Below are positions 34,736 through 45,123 of a stretch of DNA of 64,000 nucleotides, in pieces (positions within the stretch are counted from its first letter, which is position 1; the number at the start of each line of letters is the position of its first letter). The position numbers were made by a program, and so were the translations under genes. The notes under the pieces were generated by a model. That model made no database searches. It was not told the DNA's origin and worked only from the letters and a program-made list of their open reading frames with translations. The stretch covers positions 1,115,647-1,179,646 of the forward strand of contig CAKOGP040001112.1 in NCBI GenBank assembly GCA_933822405.4, written 5' to 3'. The DNA is from Cylindrotheca closterium. Lineage: Eukaryota; Bacillariophyta; Bacillariophyceae; Bacillariales; Bacillariaceae.

Positions 34736-37023
34736 TTACTTTGCAGTACCATCACCAAGCTCTTCGTATCCGGGCATGACCTTGCCATTTGGAACGCCCA
34801 AAATTTTTCTCATCTCGGCAATGTTTCCCTTCTTCTTGGCCTTATCGTATTTTCGGGCATCCTTCTTGCTAACGGTTTTACCCCAAAAATCTAAAGTACA
34901 ACAAGAGCAATGTGAGGAATGAAACGATTAAGTTCGACCTGGAACATCCACTACGAACCTGTTGTCGCATCTTTGTAGCGGTCGGCATTAGCGTTCATGT
35001 TACCACCAGCCTTCTCAAGAACTTCATCTGTGTCCAATTCTTTCTCGTACTTCTTCTTTCTTGCAACAGCTTTCATTTCACGTTCATGGGAGTCGCCCTT
35101 AACATCGACTTTACCACCACCTACATGCCACTCCTCTCTGCAAACAGAAGAGTAGAACTCACGGTTGTGAGATATCATCAACACGGCACCTCCCCATTTG
35201 TTCAACGCGGCAGATAGGGCACCCAACGCTTCGCGATCCAAGAAATTTGTAGGTTCGTCCATCACAATGAGATGCGGAACGGTCCAGTAGGCAGCTGCCA
35301 ACACAAGCTTCACTTTTTGTCCTCCACTCAAACCGCGGATTTTTCCATAGGTACCAAACTCTTGAGGAAGACCAAAGCCGTCCAAGTGCTTTTGAATCTC
35401 GGTTGTGGTCACTGGTCTCAAGTCCAAACCAGCTTCTTTTGCCGCAATCTTTTCATCTGTTTGTTTGAGGAGATGCTCAAATCCCAGTCCCAAAAGTTCT
35501 TCCTTAGTATAGTACTTGTTGTCTTTCTCACGAATATTCTTTTTCTTGACTTCGTACTCGATTCGACCAGCACGCATACGTCGACTCCAGATTCCTTCGA
35601 GCTGGAATTCGTCGATAGCCTTTTGCTCTTCGGGCGAAATTTTGTATGCTGCAGACTCCAACTTCTCCTTATCAAAGCCATCCTTGAAACGCCATTGAAT
35701 GTACGCAACGGGGCTTTCCTCCATGTGTTGCTCAACGTGCGAAAAGGCATGCTGAGCAACATAAGCAATACGAAGATTCTGGTGGACGTAGTACTTGCAT
35801 TGTCCCAAGTTTGACGGAAGAGTTTCACCAACCATCATTTTCAACAGTGTTGTTTTTCCTGCACCATTGGCTCCCAATACAACCACCCGAGAAGATAGAG
35901 TCATTTTCAAATTGACATCCGACAACTGATCCACATCTTGTCCTGGGTAACGGAAGTTTACACCTTCCATCTCTAAGAACTTTTGTGTGGATGTCTTGAT
36001 ACCTTCCAAACGTCCTGGTTCTGGGAAATTGAATGTCATTGTGTCTTCCGAAGTAGCAAGCTCAAAATAGTGTTTAGCTTGAGGCTGCTTCTCAACAAAT
36101 TCAGACATCTTTCCTTTGTAATGGACCAATCGACGGTAAGGACCCCAGACGTCTCTTTGTTCATAATGAATGACATCCGTACAAATATTCTCGAGGAAAG
36201 TGGTGTCGTGAGACACCGTCAGCACAGTCTGATGATCAAGTGAGTTTAAATAGTCGGTGATCCATTTCACAGCTCCTTCAGCCAAGTGATTTGTCGGTTC
36301 ATCCAACAAGTAGATATCGGGATCGATCAAAATGGCTCGAATCAAACGGAGTTTCATTTGCCAACCCCCGGAAAGAGCACCAATGGTACCATTGATCATG
36401 GAATCGGTGAAGTCAAGTTCCTTCAACTTGGCCGTACAAACCTCCTTAGATTTCTTGGTATCGTCCAATAAATGTTGCATGACAGGCTGCATTTCGTAAT
36501 TGGGATCAACATTGGAACCAGAATCCACATAAGCAGTCTTCAACTGTTGTGGCCATCCTTCCAACTTTCCATTGTTGATGGCACTCATCAGAGTGGTTTT
36601 ACCCACTCCATTCTGTCCCACCAAAGCGTATCGGCGTCCTCGCAACAACTTAAGTTTGGACTCACGAAGCAAAATCTTTCCACCGTAGGCCAAATTGAAG
36701 CGAATGTTGCAGACTTCTTCATGCTCATCATCGTCATCTTCACCATACGAATCTTGGTCGTCATCCCCCATGGTGGCCTTTTGAACACTCTCACGAAACT
36801 TTTCAACGGACTCGACACTCATAGTATCTTCCAAGTACGGTTCCAAGACATCCTTCCAGGTTGCTGGAGAGAAATCCTGAGCCTTGCAGAGTCCGGCAGC
36901 CAAAAATGTAACATAAGCCAATACATCCTCAGATTCCTCAAAATCAACTTCTTTTCCTTCCTCAGCATTGACAGCTTCTCGGAGAAGTGCCAACAAATCT
37001 TGCGGCGGTTCCAACAACGACAT
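34736..37023 (-). CDS. EF3-like ABC ATPase (chromodomain-type insertion, no HEAT repeats)
   Basis: Two exons: complement(join(34736..34890,34959..37023)), 739 residues; intron 68 nt with donor GTTCGT, phase 1. A helical N-terminus of about 100 residues ends in an acidic run. ABC domain 1 has LVGQNGVGKTT, LSGGWQMKLRL and LLDEPTNHL. ABC domain 2 has LGANGAGKTT, LSGGQKVKLVL and MDEPTNFLD, with an EF3-type insertion of about 130 residues between its Walker A and signature. Exon 2 gives FWGKTVSKKDARKYDKAKKK, the EF3 C-terminal motif. EF3 helps release E-site tRNA on the ribosome. Fungal EF3 (about 1040) has N-terminal HEAT repeats that are missing here. An in-frame ATG at 37251 would add 76 non-conserved residues; I prefer 37023. 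Confidence 0.88.
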
Positions 37024-37519
37024 CTTGTTTCTTCTTTGCTGCTTCCAGTGTTTGATGAAGAATCGAACAAATAACGAAACAAAAGGAATTTGATTCCTGT
37101 CGGGACCTTTTCGTTGGACCAAAGGGAACCACGTCGTCCGCATCACTTGTTCGCGCGGAAATCGTGCGGTAGCAATGGTTTTAAAGAAGTAACAATGGCA
37201 TTTACCGAGGATGACGATCCAACAATGAACGAAGAATGATGGATTGCTCATATCACAACTCTTACATTGGAATTCAGCTTTTTTCCGGAATGGAGACTAG
37301 AAAATTATTGTAGCAAGCTTTCAAAGACAATGATGACATATTTCCCGGCTGGATTTATTTATTCATTCATTCATTGAAATAATGGTCGTTTTCGAAGGCT
37401 AGGGCTAGGAGGATATGTTGTTCAGTGCGTTTATTAGCTAAAATGCAATGCCAGATGGTGGTTATATATATGGCAGCAAATGATATATATGTATGAGATG
37501 GACACGATTCCATCGTTGT
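37024..37519. other. Intergenic region upstream of EF3-like gene
   Basis: About 500 bp with no supported gene. Contains a short (ATTC)n microsatellite near 37355-37376 and AT-rich alternations (ATATATAT) near 37464-37492. It presumably includes the EF3-like promoter and the 3' UTR of the methyltransferase gene. Confidence 0.5.
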
Positions 37520-38560
37520 TTATGGCTTCTTTCCGTGAACGACACCCCACTTGAAGACCCCACGGTCGACTTGCGTGATGCGATTAGACAGATTCTTTTT
37601 GTAGGCTTCCAACAGATCCAATCCAATACCATCTCCACCTCGTTCCAGGATTTGGTCCACCTTTTTCAACATTAATTGAAAACTGATGCGAATGTCAGTA
37701 GTCAAATTAACAAAGGTGGCATCCTTCCAGCCAGCTTCTGTGCAGGCCTTGACATTTTGTTCAGGAGACAACCAGTCATTCACCATGTTGGTATTGGCAA
37801 AGGTGGCCAATTCTTCGTCCGAAACTCCTGCAAGATGAAAGATAACGTAAATTAAATTGCATGTGAGCATGCCGTCGTCAAAATGTTGAAAATTGAAAAC
37901 AACATGTAATTCGCTCAACAGTCACGTACCTGGCCCATCACCGCACATCAAATCGCAAAAGATAAAGACACCACCAGATTTGGTCACTCGGAAGGCTTCT
38001 GAGAAAGCCTTGAGCTTGGAAAAGGCGTGAACAAAAGCATCTTGGGAAAATGACAAATCAAACGAGTTGTCGTCAAACGGGCAGTTTTCATAGGTTCCAG
38101 TGACGACGGTGATCTTCTTCTCGAGACCTTTTTCAGCGGCTCTCTTGGTGGCCAAATTATTTTGCTCACCGCACAAATTCAAGCAAGTGGCCTTGGCAAT
38201 AAATGGATTAATTTCAGTCAATCGAAGGGCGGCAGCACCGGTACCACTGCCCAAATCGACATACGAGAAATCTTCCTTTGTCTTAAGTTCGGGTGATAGT
38301 TCTAGTGCTAGGTTCAACATCCAGTCACTCATTTGCTCCGATGCCTTTCCGTAAGCACCTGCTTCTTCTAGATCAATGTTATCCCACTTACCAAAGTGGA
38401 TATTGTCGGTTCCGTCACCCATGACTTGAGAATAGAATTCAAGCTTTTCCTTGGTGTCATATTGCTTCTTGACGCCATCAAGATGCTTGTCGGTATCCCC
38501 AGACTTTCCATAAGTGTCAGGGTCAACGGAAGCAGCAATGGGATCGGCAGTGGTGGTCAT
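37520..38560 (-). CDS. SAM-dependent methyltransferase, sarcosine/dimethylglycine-methyltransferase-like
   Basis: Two exons: complement(join(37520..37827,37930..38560)), 312 residues; intron 102 nt, phase 1, GTACGT...CATCTTGCAG. The class I fold is shown by motif I YVDLGSGTGAAALRL, motif II CLNLCGEQNNLA and motif IV FDLSFSQDAFVHAFSK. The N-terminal EFYSQVMGDGTDNIHFGKWD lid resembles sarcosine/dimethylglycine methyltransferases of halophiles, which make glycine betaine. Substrate is therefore probably a small amine or related osmolyte; this is inference. No targeting peptide. It is a close paralogue of the methyltransferase half of the divergent fusion gene at 39041, down to the C-terminal ITQVDRGVFKWGVVHGKKP, but its intron sits at a different place. 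Confidence 0.8.
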
Positions 38561-39040
38561 TGTTTCGTCTGTCTGTATTTTTTTGGATATTGTCTAAAAT
38601 ACTGTATCTTGTGCGGTACCGGTATTACTGTACGTTTCTGAGATTCGAAGACTTTGGAACTTTCTGCGTGGTGTTCGAGTGTGAAACGCTCTTACGCCTA
38701 GGTGTAAGTACAGCTGGTACTTATCGTCCCTGCGTTAGCCGAAAAACAGCCTCGCACGTGGAAGATACTACTGGCAAAAAATTTCTCACAGACAGGATTT
38801 CCGAGAATTTGCGACGTACGTGGGCAAAACACTCCCATACGTACTTGACAAACAAACAAAATTTGTCTGATTCCTACGAGAAACAAGAACTTTTGCGCAA
38901 GTTGAAAGTTTCGACCTCGCCATACAAGAATTCAGTTTACGACTGACTGCAATCATCATCATTGCCTACAAAATTCTCCAATCTTCTCCACGCACATCAA
39001 GTAGTCATAAATATCTTCTTTCCATCACAAACACCTGACC
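38561..39040. promoter_or_regulatory. Divergent region between two paralogous methyltransferase genes
   Basis: 480 bp between the two starts. It contains a GTACCGGTAT palindrome near 38618 and an imperfect inverted repeat at about 38814-38845 built on ACGTACGTGGG / CCCATACGTAC. That element includes ACGT cores of the kind bound by bZIP factors. No supported gene. Confidence 0.45.
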
Positions 39041-41797
39041 ATGTCTTCGCAAAATCCTCCCGCCTCTTCTCCCAAAGAGGCACCTACTCTCGTCGCTGAT
39101 ATCTTTCACTACAGTTCGTATTACTGGCGGGAATTTGGACAAGATGACACCAAGGATACGACAAATGATGATGGCACCCCAACGAAGACACTCAAGTACC
39201 GTGCACCAAGTTTCGGTGGTAGTCTCGATGAGTACATGAACCCAAAACCCGTCAACAATGATCGTATTAAGCTCAAATTCTATGCCCACGTTTTGGGTGA
39301 TGGATCTGAGAATATTCACTTTGGAAAGTGGGATGGAATTGATCTCGAACAACCGGGCGCTTATGGAAGAGCCGCCGATGCCATGACGCGTTATATGTTT
39401 CAGCTCTCTCTCAACTTGTTGCCTCACCGTGCCGAGGCTGATGACTTTCGCTACATTGATCTAGGCAGTGGCAGTGGAGCTGCTGCCTTGCAATTGTTGC
39501 AGGAACACAAGACCATTGAAAATGTTACTTGTCTTAACTTGTGTCATGAACAAAACGATCAAGCCAAGGATCGGGCTTCTGCCCTAGGCGTGTCTCAACG
39601 ACTAGAGACCATTGATGCCTCGTTTGATGATTCCAATTGTGATGCCAACTATTTTGATTTGGCCTTTTCACAAGACGCCTTTGTGCACTCGAGGAATAAG
39701 TTCATTTCTTTTTCGGAAGCTTTTCGTATCACAAAGCCAGGAGGTGCCCTGGTCTTTTGCGATATCATGTGCGGAGACAATCCTGATTTGACCACACAAG
39801 AATTCACGCAATTTGCTGAGAACAACCGCATTAACGATTGGTTGAATCCATCGCAAACCCGCAAGACTTGCCAGACTGCCGGGTGGAAGGATGTCAAGTT
39901 TGTTGACTTGACTACTGATCTACGTATCAGTTTCCAACTGATGTTGAAAAAGGTAAGCAAAGCATGATGTTTTGATGAAAGCGCATTTACTTATATTTCT
40001 TCAGGTGAACAATCTCCCTCACACACGTTTTCAATTGCTGCATCAAAGGTCAAATTCGTTTTGGAACACGGAGAAGTTGGGGATAACCAGCAGGGAGTCC
40101 AACTGAGAAACTACCACGACTCCATTTGCCGTCGCATTACGCAAATCGACCGTGGTGTCTTCAAATGGGGGGTTATTCATGCCCGTAAACCAGTGGTTAT
40201 GGACATTGTTTGCAAACCACCCGTTCCCTTCAACAAGACCAATCACTTGCTTCTCACCCGTAATGAAGAAACCGGGGGTGGCCAAGGATTGAATGTAGTG
40301 GTGATTGATATTTTGAACAAAATGACAGAAGAGAAGATCAGCGCGCTTCCAAAATCGGTAGATCTAATGATCACAATGTCTGCCGGTCTTGATCACATTG
40401 ATACCAGAGCATGTGCTGCAAATGGAATCATTGTCAAGCAGTCTGGTCGTGACGCCATTACGTCCCATGTGGTCCAGTATGTCTTGGGTTTCCTCATTGT
40501 GGGCCTTCGAGATGCGCTGAATCAACTTGGAGTTCCTTTTCCATCAAGTGGGTGGAACCTTAACTGGAACTGCGACGGTAAACCACTCACCAAGTCGACC
40601 ATCGCCATTGTGGGCATGGGACTGATTGCTAAGGGCTTGATATCGGAAATCCGCAAGTTGGCGCCGGATACCCGCATCGTTTATCACGTGCCTGCCAACA
40701 TGAGAGATTTTGATGCCGAATCGAACTTCAACGTCGAGTACGTCAGCAGCGTCAAGGGCCTAGCAGCGATTTGTGACATTCTCTTGCCACTATGTCCTTT
40801 GACCAAGCACACGGAACATCTCATCAATCAAGAAGTTTTCGACGCAATGCAACCACATGCTGGTTTTATGAACATGTCTCGTGGAAAAGTCGTCGATACT
40901 GACGCTTTGACCGCAACCCTCAAGGCCAAAAAGATCAAGTACGCCATTCTTGATACTACCTTCCCTGAACCATTGCCCAAAGAACATGAACTTTGGTCTA
41001 TGGAGCAATGCTTCATCTTGCCGCATTATGCTACAAACACAATGGCGGTTCGTGAAGCTCTAGTGGGAGACATTCAGCCCATTATCGAAGACCACTTTGG
41101 CTTAGGACATTCTGATGAGCGACGCAAGGCCGAAGAAAAGGCGATCCGTCACGACTTGGCAGTGGCCCATCGTCTGACGGCCAAGTATGGCATGGACATG
41201 TTGGTCTGGAATCACATTTCGGCCCGATTCCGTACTGGATGCTTGATCACTCCAGGACGCAAAATGTGGTCCAAAATTTTACCTCGAGATTTGGTATACA
41301 GCTCATCCAATGTGACTGCTGATGTCATCCATGACGCAATCTACTCGTCTCGTCGGGATATCAAGGCCATCATTCATCTTCATACTCCTGCGGCAACTGC
41401 CGTATCCTGTTTGGAGGGCGGATTCCAACCAGTCACGCAAGATGGTGCCTACTTTTATGGAAAGGTGGCCAACTACGAATGGGACGGTCTATCCGACGAC
41501 GCCTCGGAAGGTCCTCTGATTGCCGCTGCTGTCAAGTCTGTTGAAGGTTGCAATACGCTCTTGATGAACAACCATGGTTTTGTATGCTTTGGTTCCTCCG
41601 TGAGAGAAGTATGGGTCTTGGCCTACTATTTTGAGAGATGCTGTGAAGTCCAACTGCGTTTGATGCAGAGTGGTGGAAAGATCCGCATGCCACCCAAGGC
41701 AGTCATGCAAAAGGCCGCCGAATCCAGCTACCTGCCAGAGTTCGCGCCTGGTGTCCAAGAGTGGGACGCCCTGTGTGATGAAATCACCTTTGATTAG
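39041..41797 (+). CDS. Fusion protein: SAM methyltransferase + D-2-hydroxyacid dehydrogenase + class II aldolase/adducin domain
   Basis: Two exons: join(39041..39952,40049..41797), 886 residues. Residues 1-351 are a methyltransferase (motif I DLGSGSG 140-146), paralogous to the 37520 gene along its whole length. Residues about 352-665 are a D-2-hydroxyacid dehydrogenase: NAD motif GMGLIAKG 493-500, catalytic Arg582 (MSRGKVVD), Glu611 (FPEPLP) and His630 (LPHYA). Residues about 670-886 are a class II aldolase/adducin fold with metal ligands His747, His749 (IHLHTP) and His813 (NNHG). All three look catalytically intact. The last two domains and the methyltransferase C-terminus share one uninterrupted exon, so the fusion does not depend on splicing. 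The 96-nt intron uses acceptor CATCAAAG at 40048; the nearer TTCTTCAG at 40004 breaks frame. Pathway unknown; small-acid or osmolyte metabolism is likely. Confidence 0.82.
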
Positions 41798-42116
41798 AAA
41801 CGATCGCATTGCCGTATCGTAACTTTATTTTTGGCAAATAATGTATAACAGATGCATGGAATCAACCCTACTGTAGGACTACTGCACTTGTATATTTTAT
41901 TATATTTTATACATTATATTTCTACCGGTATATATACAGTAACATATTTTTTGGAAGTGTTTTCGGTTTCGTTTCAATGGAATTTCATTTGTTGGAATCA
42001 TAGGAGTCCAATTGTAGGCGCGAGGTCTGCATGCATACGGTGGTACCGGTACATGCACATTCAATGAATGATCACAAACCGCTACATTACCTGTATGCCA
42101 GGTTGATGCTGTAAGC
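41798..42116. other. Intergenic region with TACCGGTA palindromes
   Basis: 319 bp after the fusion gene. AT-rich (TATATTTTATTATATTTTAT near 41891) and with TACCGGTA copies near 41925 and 42044. No supported gene. Confidence 0.5.
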
Positions 42117-43778
42117 ATGCATGTACACGAAGGAGCGACGGATCTGTCCGTCGACTCAGCTACCAATGAGGGCAGCCCAAGAGTACAAGTAATTACACAA
42201 TCACAGTCATCACCGACGAAGAGAAAGAGGAGTCCTAACCATGATTCTGAGGATGATTCCAGCGCTCTGTCCAAATCCACGAGGAAGAAACTGAAAAAGG
42301 AGCGCAAATCAGCCAAGAAGGCGAGAAAGGAAAAACAGCGTCGAGAACGAGACGAGAGACGAATGGAAAAAGAATCCAAGAAGAAAGAAAAACGACAGCT
42401 CAAGGCACTCAAGAAAAGGGGTCGAAGCACAAGTGCAGATCAACGGGAGGAGGAGTCCACAAATCAAGAAAGTGCGCCCATAGAAGAAGATGCAGCTTCA
42501 AACGACCCTGGCGTTGCTTCTAAGCCAACAAAGAAGAGAAAGATAACGGAGATCGAGAGACTGAAAGCGAACACTGCAGATCGTTCCCATGAAAGGGGCT
42601 CGTCGGTCAACAATCCTGGGTCACCTGAGAACGACGAGCAAACCATTTCGGAAGATGACGCAAATCCTGGCTACCACAATGACGCCTCCGTCCACGCAGC
42701 TGCGCGTGATTCCCATGATGGTATTGCCGAGTTATACCCTTCCACAGATGATGATGAGGATGCAAACGAGGAAATTGAAAAAAATGAAGAGACTGCACCT
42801 AGGCCTAGGAGGAAGGAAAGGACACAAGAAAGGGAGAGAAGAAAAGGTAGAAGTCAAATGAGCGTCAGCAATCGTTACAGCCCACGAACATGGAATGAAC
42901 GTCTCGAAGCTTTGATCAACTTCAAACTAGAGCACGGACACACGAATGTCCCATCACGAAATTTTCATGACCGAGGTCTAGCAGAATTTGTAGTACAGCT
43001 AAAAAACAATTCTGACGAGCTCAACGTCGAGCAGAAAGACGCACTTTGTGATTTGGGTTTTGACTGGACCACGGGGCAGGAGAAGAAAGAACGAGCCTGG
43101 GACGAAAACCTAGATCGTCTCGACAAGTTTCACAAGGAGCACAACAACTTTGCAGTCCACAAGTTTGCAGAATTTAAGAAGCTCCATGGATGGCTAATAT
43201 GGCAGCGAAATCTCCAGCTCCATGGCCGCTTGAGAGAAGACAGAAAAGAACGACTTGAAGGCATTGGCTACACTGATTGGGCAGCAAAAAAGACGAAGAA
43301 GAACGCGAGCAGAATTCCGAATACCTGGATGAGACAATACAAGAACTTGCAGGTCTATGTCAGGGAAAACGGCCATTCGATGGTTCCTCAACACAAGCAT
43401 ACCGATAATCATGAAGATAGAACACTGTCCAACTGGGTTCGAAAACAGCGGACACTTCGAAACAAAAATTGCCTGAGCGCGGAGAAAATGGCTCTCTTGG
43501 AAAAGTTGAACTTTGTTTGGACCTTCGATACAAGCAATAAAACTCTACGTTCTGGAAAATTGATTGATCAGCGGAAAGAGTTCGACATTTCCTTAGACCT
43601 ACTACGAAAGTACAAAGAGGAAAACGGTTCAATTGAAGATGTTCGAGGCGACATGATGATTGGCGATCGCAATGTTGGAAAATGGCTGGCAAAACAAAAG
43701 TCATTGGGGCGGAGAGGTCTTTTGATAAATGATCGAATGGTTCGGCTCGAGCAGGAGCTTGGTTTGATTTTCGCATAA
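42117..43778 (+). CDS. Helicase-associated (HA) domain repeat protein
   Basis: Single exon, 553 residues. The first 250 residues are charged and disordered, with long Lys/Arg runs (RKKLKKERKSAKKARKEK) that look like nuclear signals, then acidic stretches. From about 255 to the end are four helicase-associated repeats of about 65-70 residues. Each has the pattern W..R...L..F...HGH.NVP...L..WV..QR...L...R...L..LGF.W: for example TWNERLEALINFKLEHGHTN and LSNWVRKQRTLRNKNCLSAE. No helicase motor is present. Such stand-alone HA proteins are abundant in diatoms; a nucleic-acid-binding role is suspected but not shown. Confidence 0.85.
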   Translation: MHVHEGATDLSVDSATNEGSPRVQVITQSQSSPTKRKRSPNHDSEDDSSALSKSTRKKLKKERKSAKKARKEKQRRERDERRMEKESKKKEKRQLKALKKRGRSTSADQREEESTNQESAPIEEDAASNDPGVASKPTKKRKITEIERLKANTADRSHERGSSVNNPGSPENDEQTISEDDANPGYHNDASVHAAARDSHDGIAELYPSTDDDEDANEEIEKNEETAPRPRRKERTQERERRKGRSQMSVSNRYSPRTWNERLEALINFKLEHGHTNVPSRNFHDRGLAEFVVQLKNNSDELNVEQKDALCDLGFDWTTGQEKKERAWDENLDRLDKFHKEHNNFAVHKFAEFKKLHGWLIWQRNLQLHGRLREDRKERLEGIGYTDWAAKKTKKNASRIPNTWMRQYKNLQVYVRENGHSMVPQHKHTDNHEDRTLSNWVRKQRTLRNKNCLSAEKMALLEKLNFVWTFDTSNKTLRSGKLIDQRKEFDISLDLLRKYKEENGSIEDVRGDMMIGDRNVGKWLAKQKSLGRRGLLINDRMVRLEQELGLIFA

Positions 43779-44002
43779 TGATTTCGAAGTTTTCTTCAGC
43801 GTAATTGTCTACTGTAACAGAGTGCTGAACAAGTCGTCAAATATAGACCATAGTCAAAGTCCCTCCACTGTACCGGTACGGTAGCTTCGCAGAAAGATGC
43901 CTGATCGCATGATTCCTTGTGAAAAGATATTTCTGGCCTGTACATCGACCGTCCCAATAACGAGTTCGAAATACAACACAAACTGAGGAAACCGAAGACA
44001 TC

Positions 44003-45049
44003 ATGTCGGGGTCCAAGGAAGCGACAAATGCATGTCCCGTTCCAATCGTGACACTAGATCCTCGGTTCAAAGCTGGACGCAATATGATTCAAAAAGGACT
44101 GGCAGCTCATGGTGCTGTCGAAATCTTTGAATCACTTGCGGAAGAAGTGGGAAACAAGTTTGGAGAATCATCCATCGAATCATCCCCAGCTTATTTTGAA
44201 TATGGGAATGCTTTGTTGAGAGCCATGAATCGCCGGAAAATGGAAGCGGAAGAATCTAACGATGCTGGGCCAACGGATGATCCGAAAGAGGCAATCGCAA
44301 AAGCGGCAGAAAAGCGACTCCTCGGACAGAAACAAGAAAGTGAAGATAAAGTTTCGAAGCCTCCAGCGCGGAAGGCTGGCGAAACAGATGCAGCCAGTAA
44401 AGAACCTTCCAACACAGCAGTCATAGATGAAACTGAAAATGAGAACGACGAAAATCTCGCACTCGAGATGATGGAAAATGCGTACAGCATAATGGACGAA
44501 TATAGCTCTAGTGAAAAGGGCGGGAAATACCAAGATTGGGTCAAGGAGGCACTACCAAGAGCTCTATTGGGAATTGGGGATACATTGTCAATGTTGGATC
44601 GACATGCTGATGCTGCCGATGCGTATTCGAGGGCCTTGGAATGGTATCAAGGAAAGCTAGATTCCTTTGCAAAAGACACAATGTCGATCGAGTACCTGAC
44701 AGCTCATAGGAGAGTTTGCGAGGCAACAGTTCTCGTTGCCGAAGAGCTGCTCTTTTGTCCATCAGGAGAAGACATTGTGACAAGCGAAACCCAAAGCCTA
44801 ATTGTCAAGGCAGACGAACAAATAGACTACATCACGGGATACTATGATCGGGCACGGGATTCCTTGCAAGACACGCTCTTCTTCATGGCGAAACTAGCTG
44901 CATCGGGGACTGATATTACAGCTGAAAAGAATGAAGTCTGCCACTTGTCAACCATGATCATGGGTGTTGGAATGAGTTTGGCAGAGGCACAAGAAGATGA
45001 AGTAAATGATAGCGCAGAAGAACCTACAAAGAAAAAGGCAAAGCTGTAA
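44003..45049 (+). CDS. NASP/Hif1-like histone chaperone (SHNi-TPR)
   Basis: Single exon, 348 residues. TPR1 (about 20-75) contains AGRNMIQKGLAAHGAVEIFE and PAYFEYGNALLRA. An acidic/charged insertion (about 80-150) interrupts the TPR array, a hallmark of the NASP family. TPRs 2-3 follow (LPRALLGIGDTLSMLDRHAD, AADAYSRALEWYQGKLD), and the protein ends with a helical segment and a basic nuclear signal (KKKAKL). NASP escorts H3-H4 to chromatin in the nucleus. Upstream is a TACCGGTA palindrome near 43873. Convergent with the PPPDE gene, stops 74 bp apart. Confidence 0.85.
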   Translation: MSGSKEATNACPVPIVTLDPRFKAGRNMIQKGLAAHGAVEIFESLAEEVGNKFGESSIESSPAYFEYGNALLRAMNRRKMEAEESNDAGPTDDPKEAIAKAAEKRLLGQKQESEDKVSKPPARKAGETDAASKEPSNTAVIDETENENDENLALEMMENAYSIMDEYSSSEKGGKYQDWVKEALPRALLGIGDTLSMLDRHADAADAYSRALEWYQGKLDSFAKDTMSIEYLTAHRRVCEATVLVAEELLFCPSGEDIVTSETQSLIVKADEQIDYITGYYDRARDSLQDTLFFMAKLAASGTDITAEKNEVCHLSTMIMGVGMSLAEAQEDEVNDSAEEPTKKKAKL

Positions 45050-45123
45050 TTATAGTGTTGACATTGTAGAATATATAGACCAAAAGAGAATTTAATTTTC
45101 AAGAATTGTAATTTCACTGTTCA

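Noticed and set aside
36472..37074. 200-codon plus-strand frame
   Set aside because: Antisense to the conserved first ABC domain of the EF3-like gene; no family features of its own.
37024..37251. 76-residue N-terminal extension of the EF3-like protein from ATG 37251
   Set aside because: Composition (many Cys, Phe, Trp, Arg) is unlike the family, and the family-like helical start begins at 37023.
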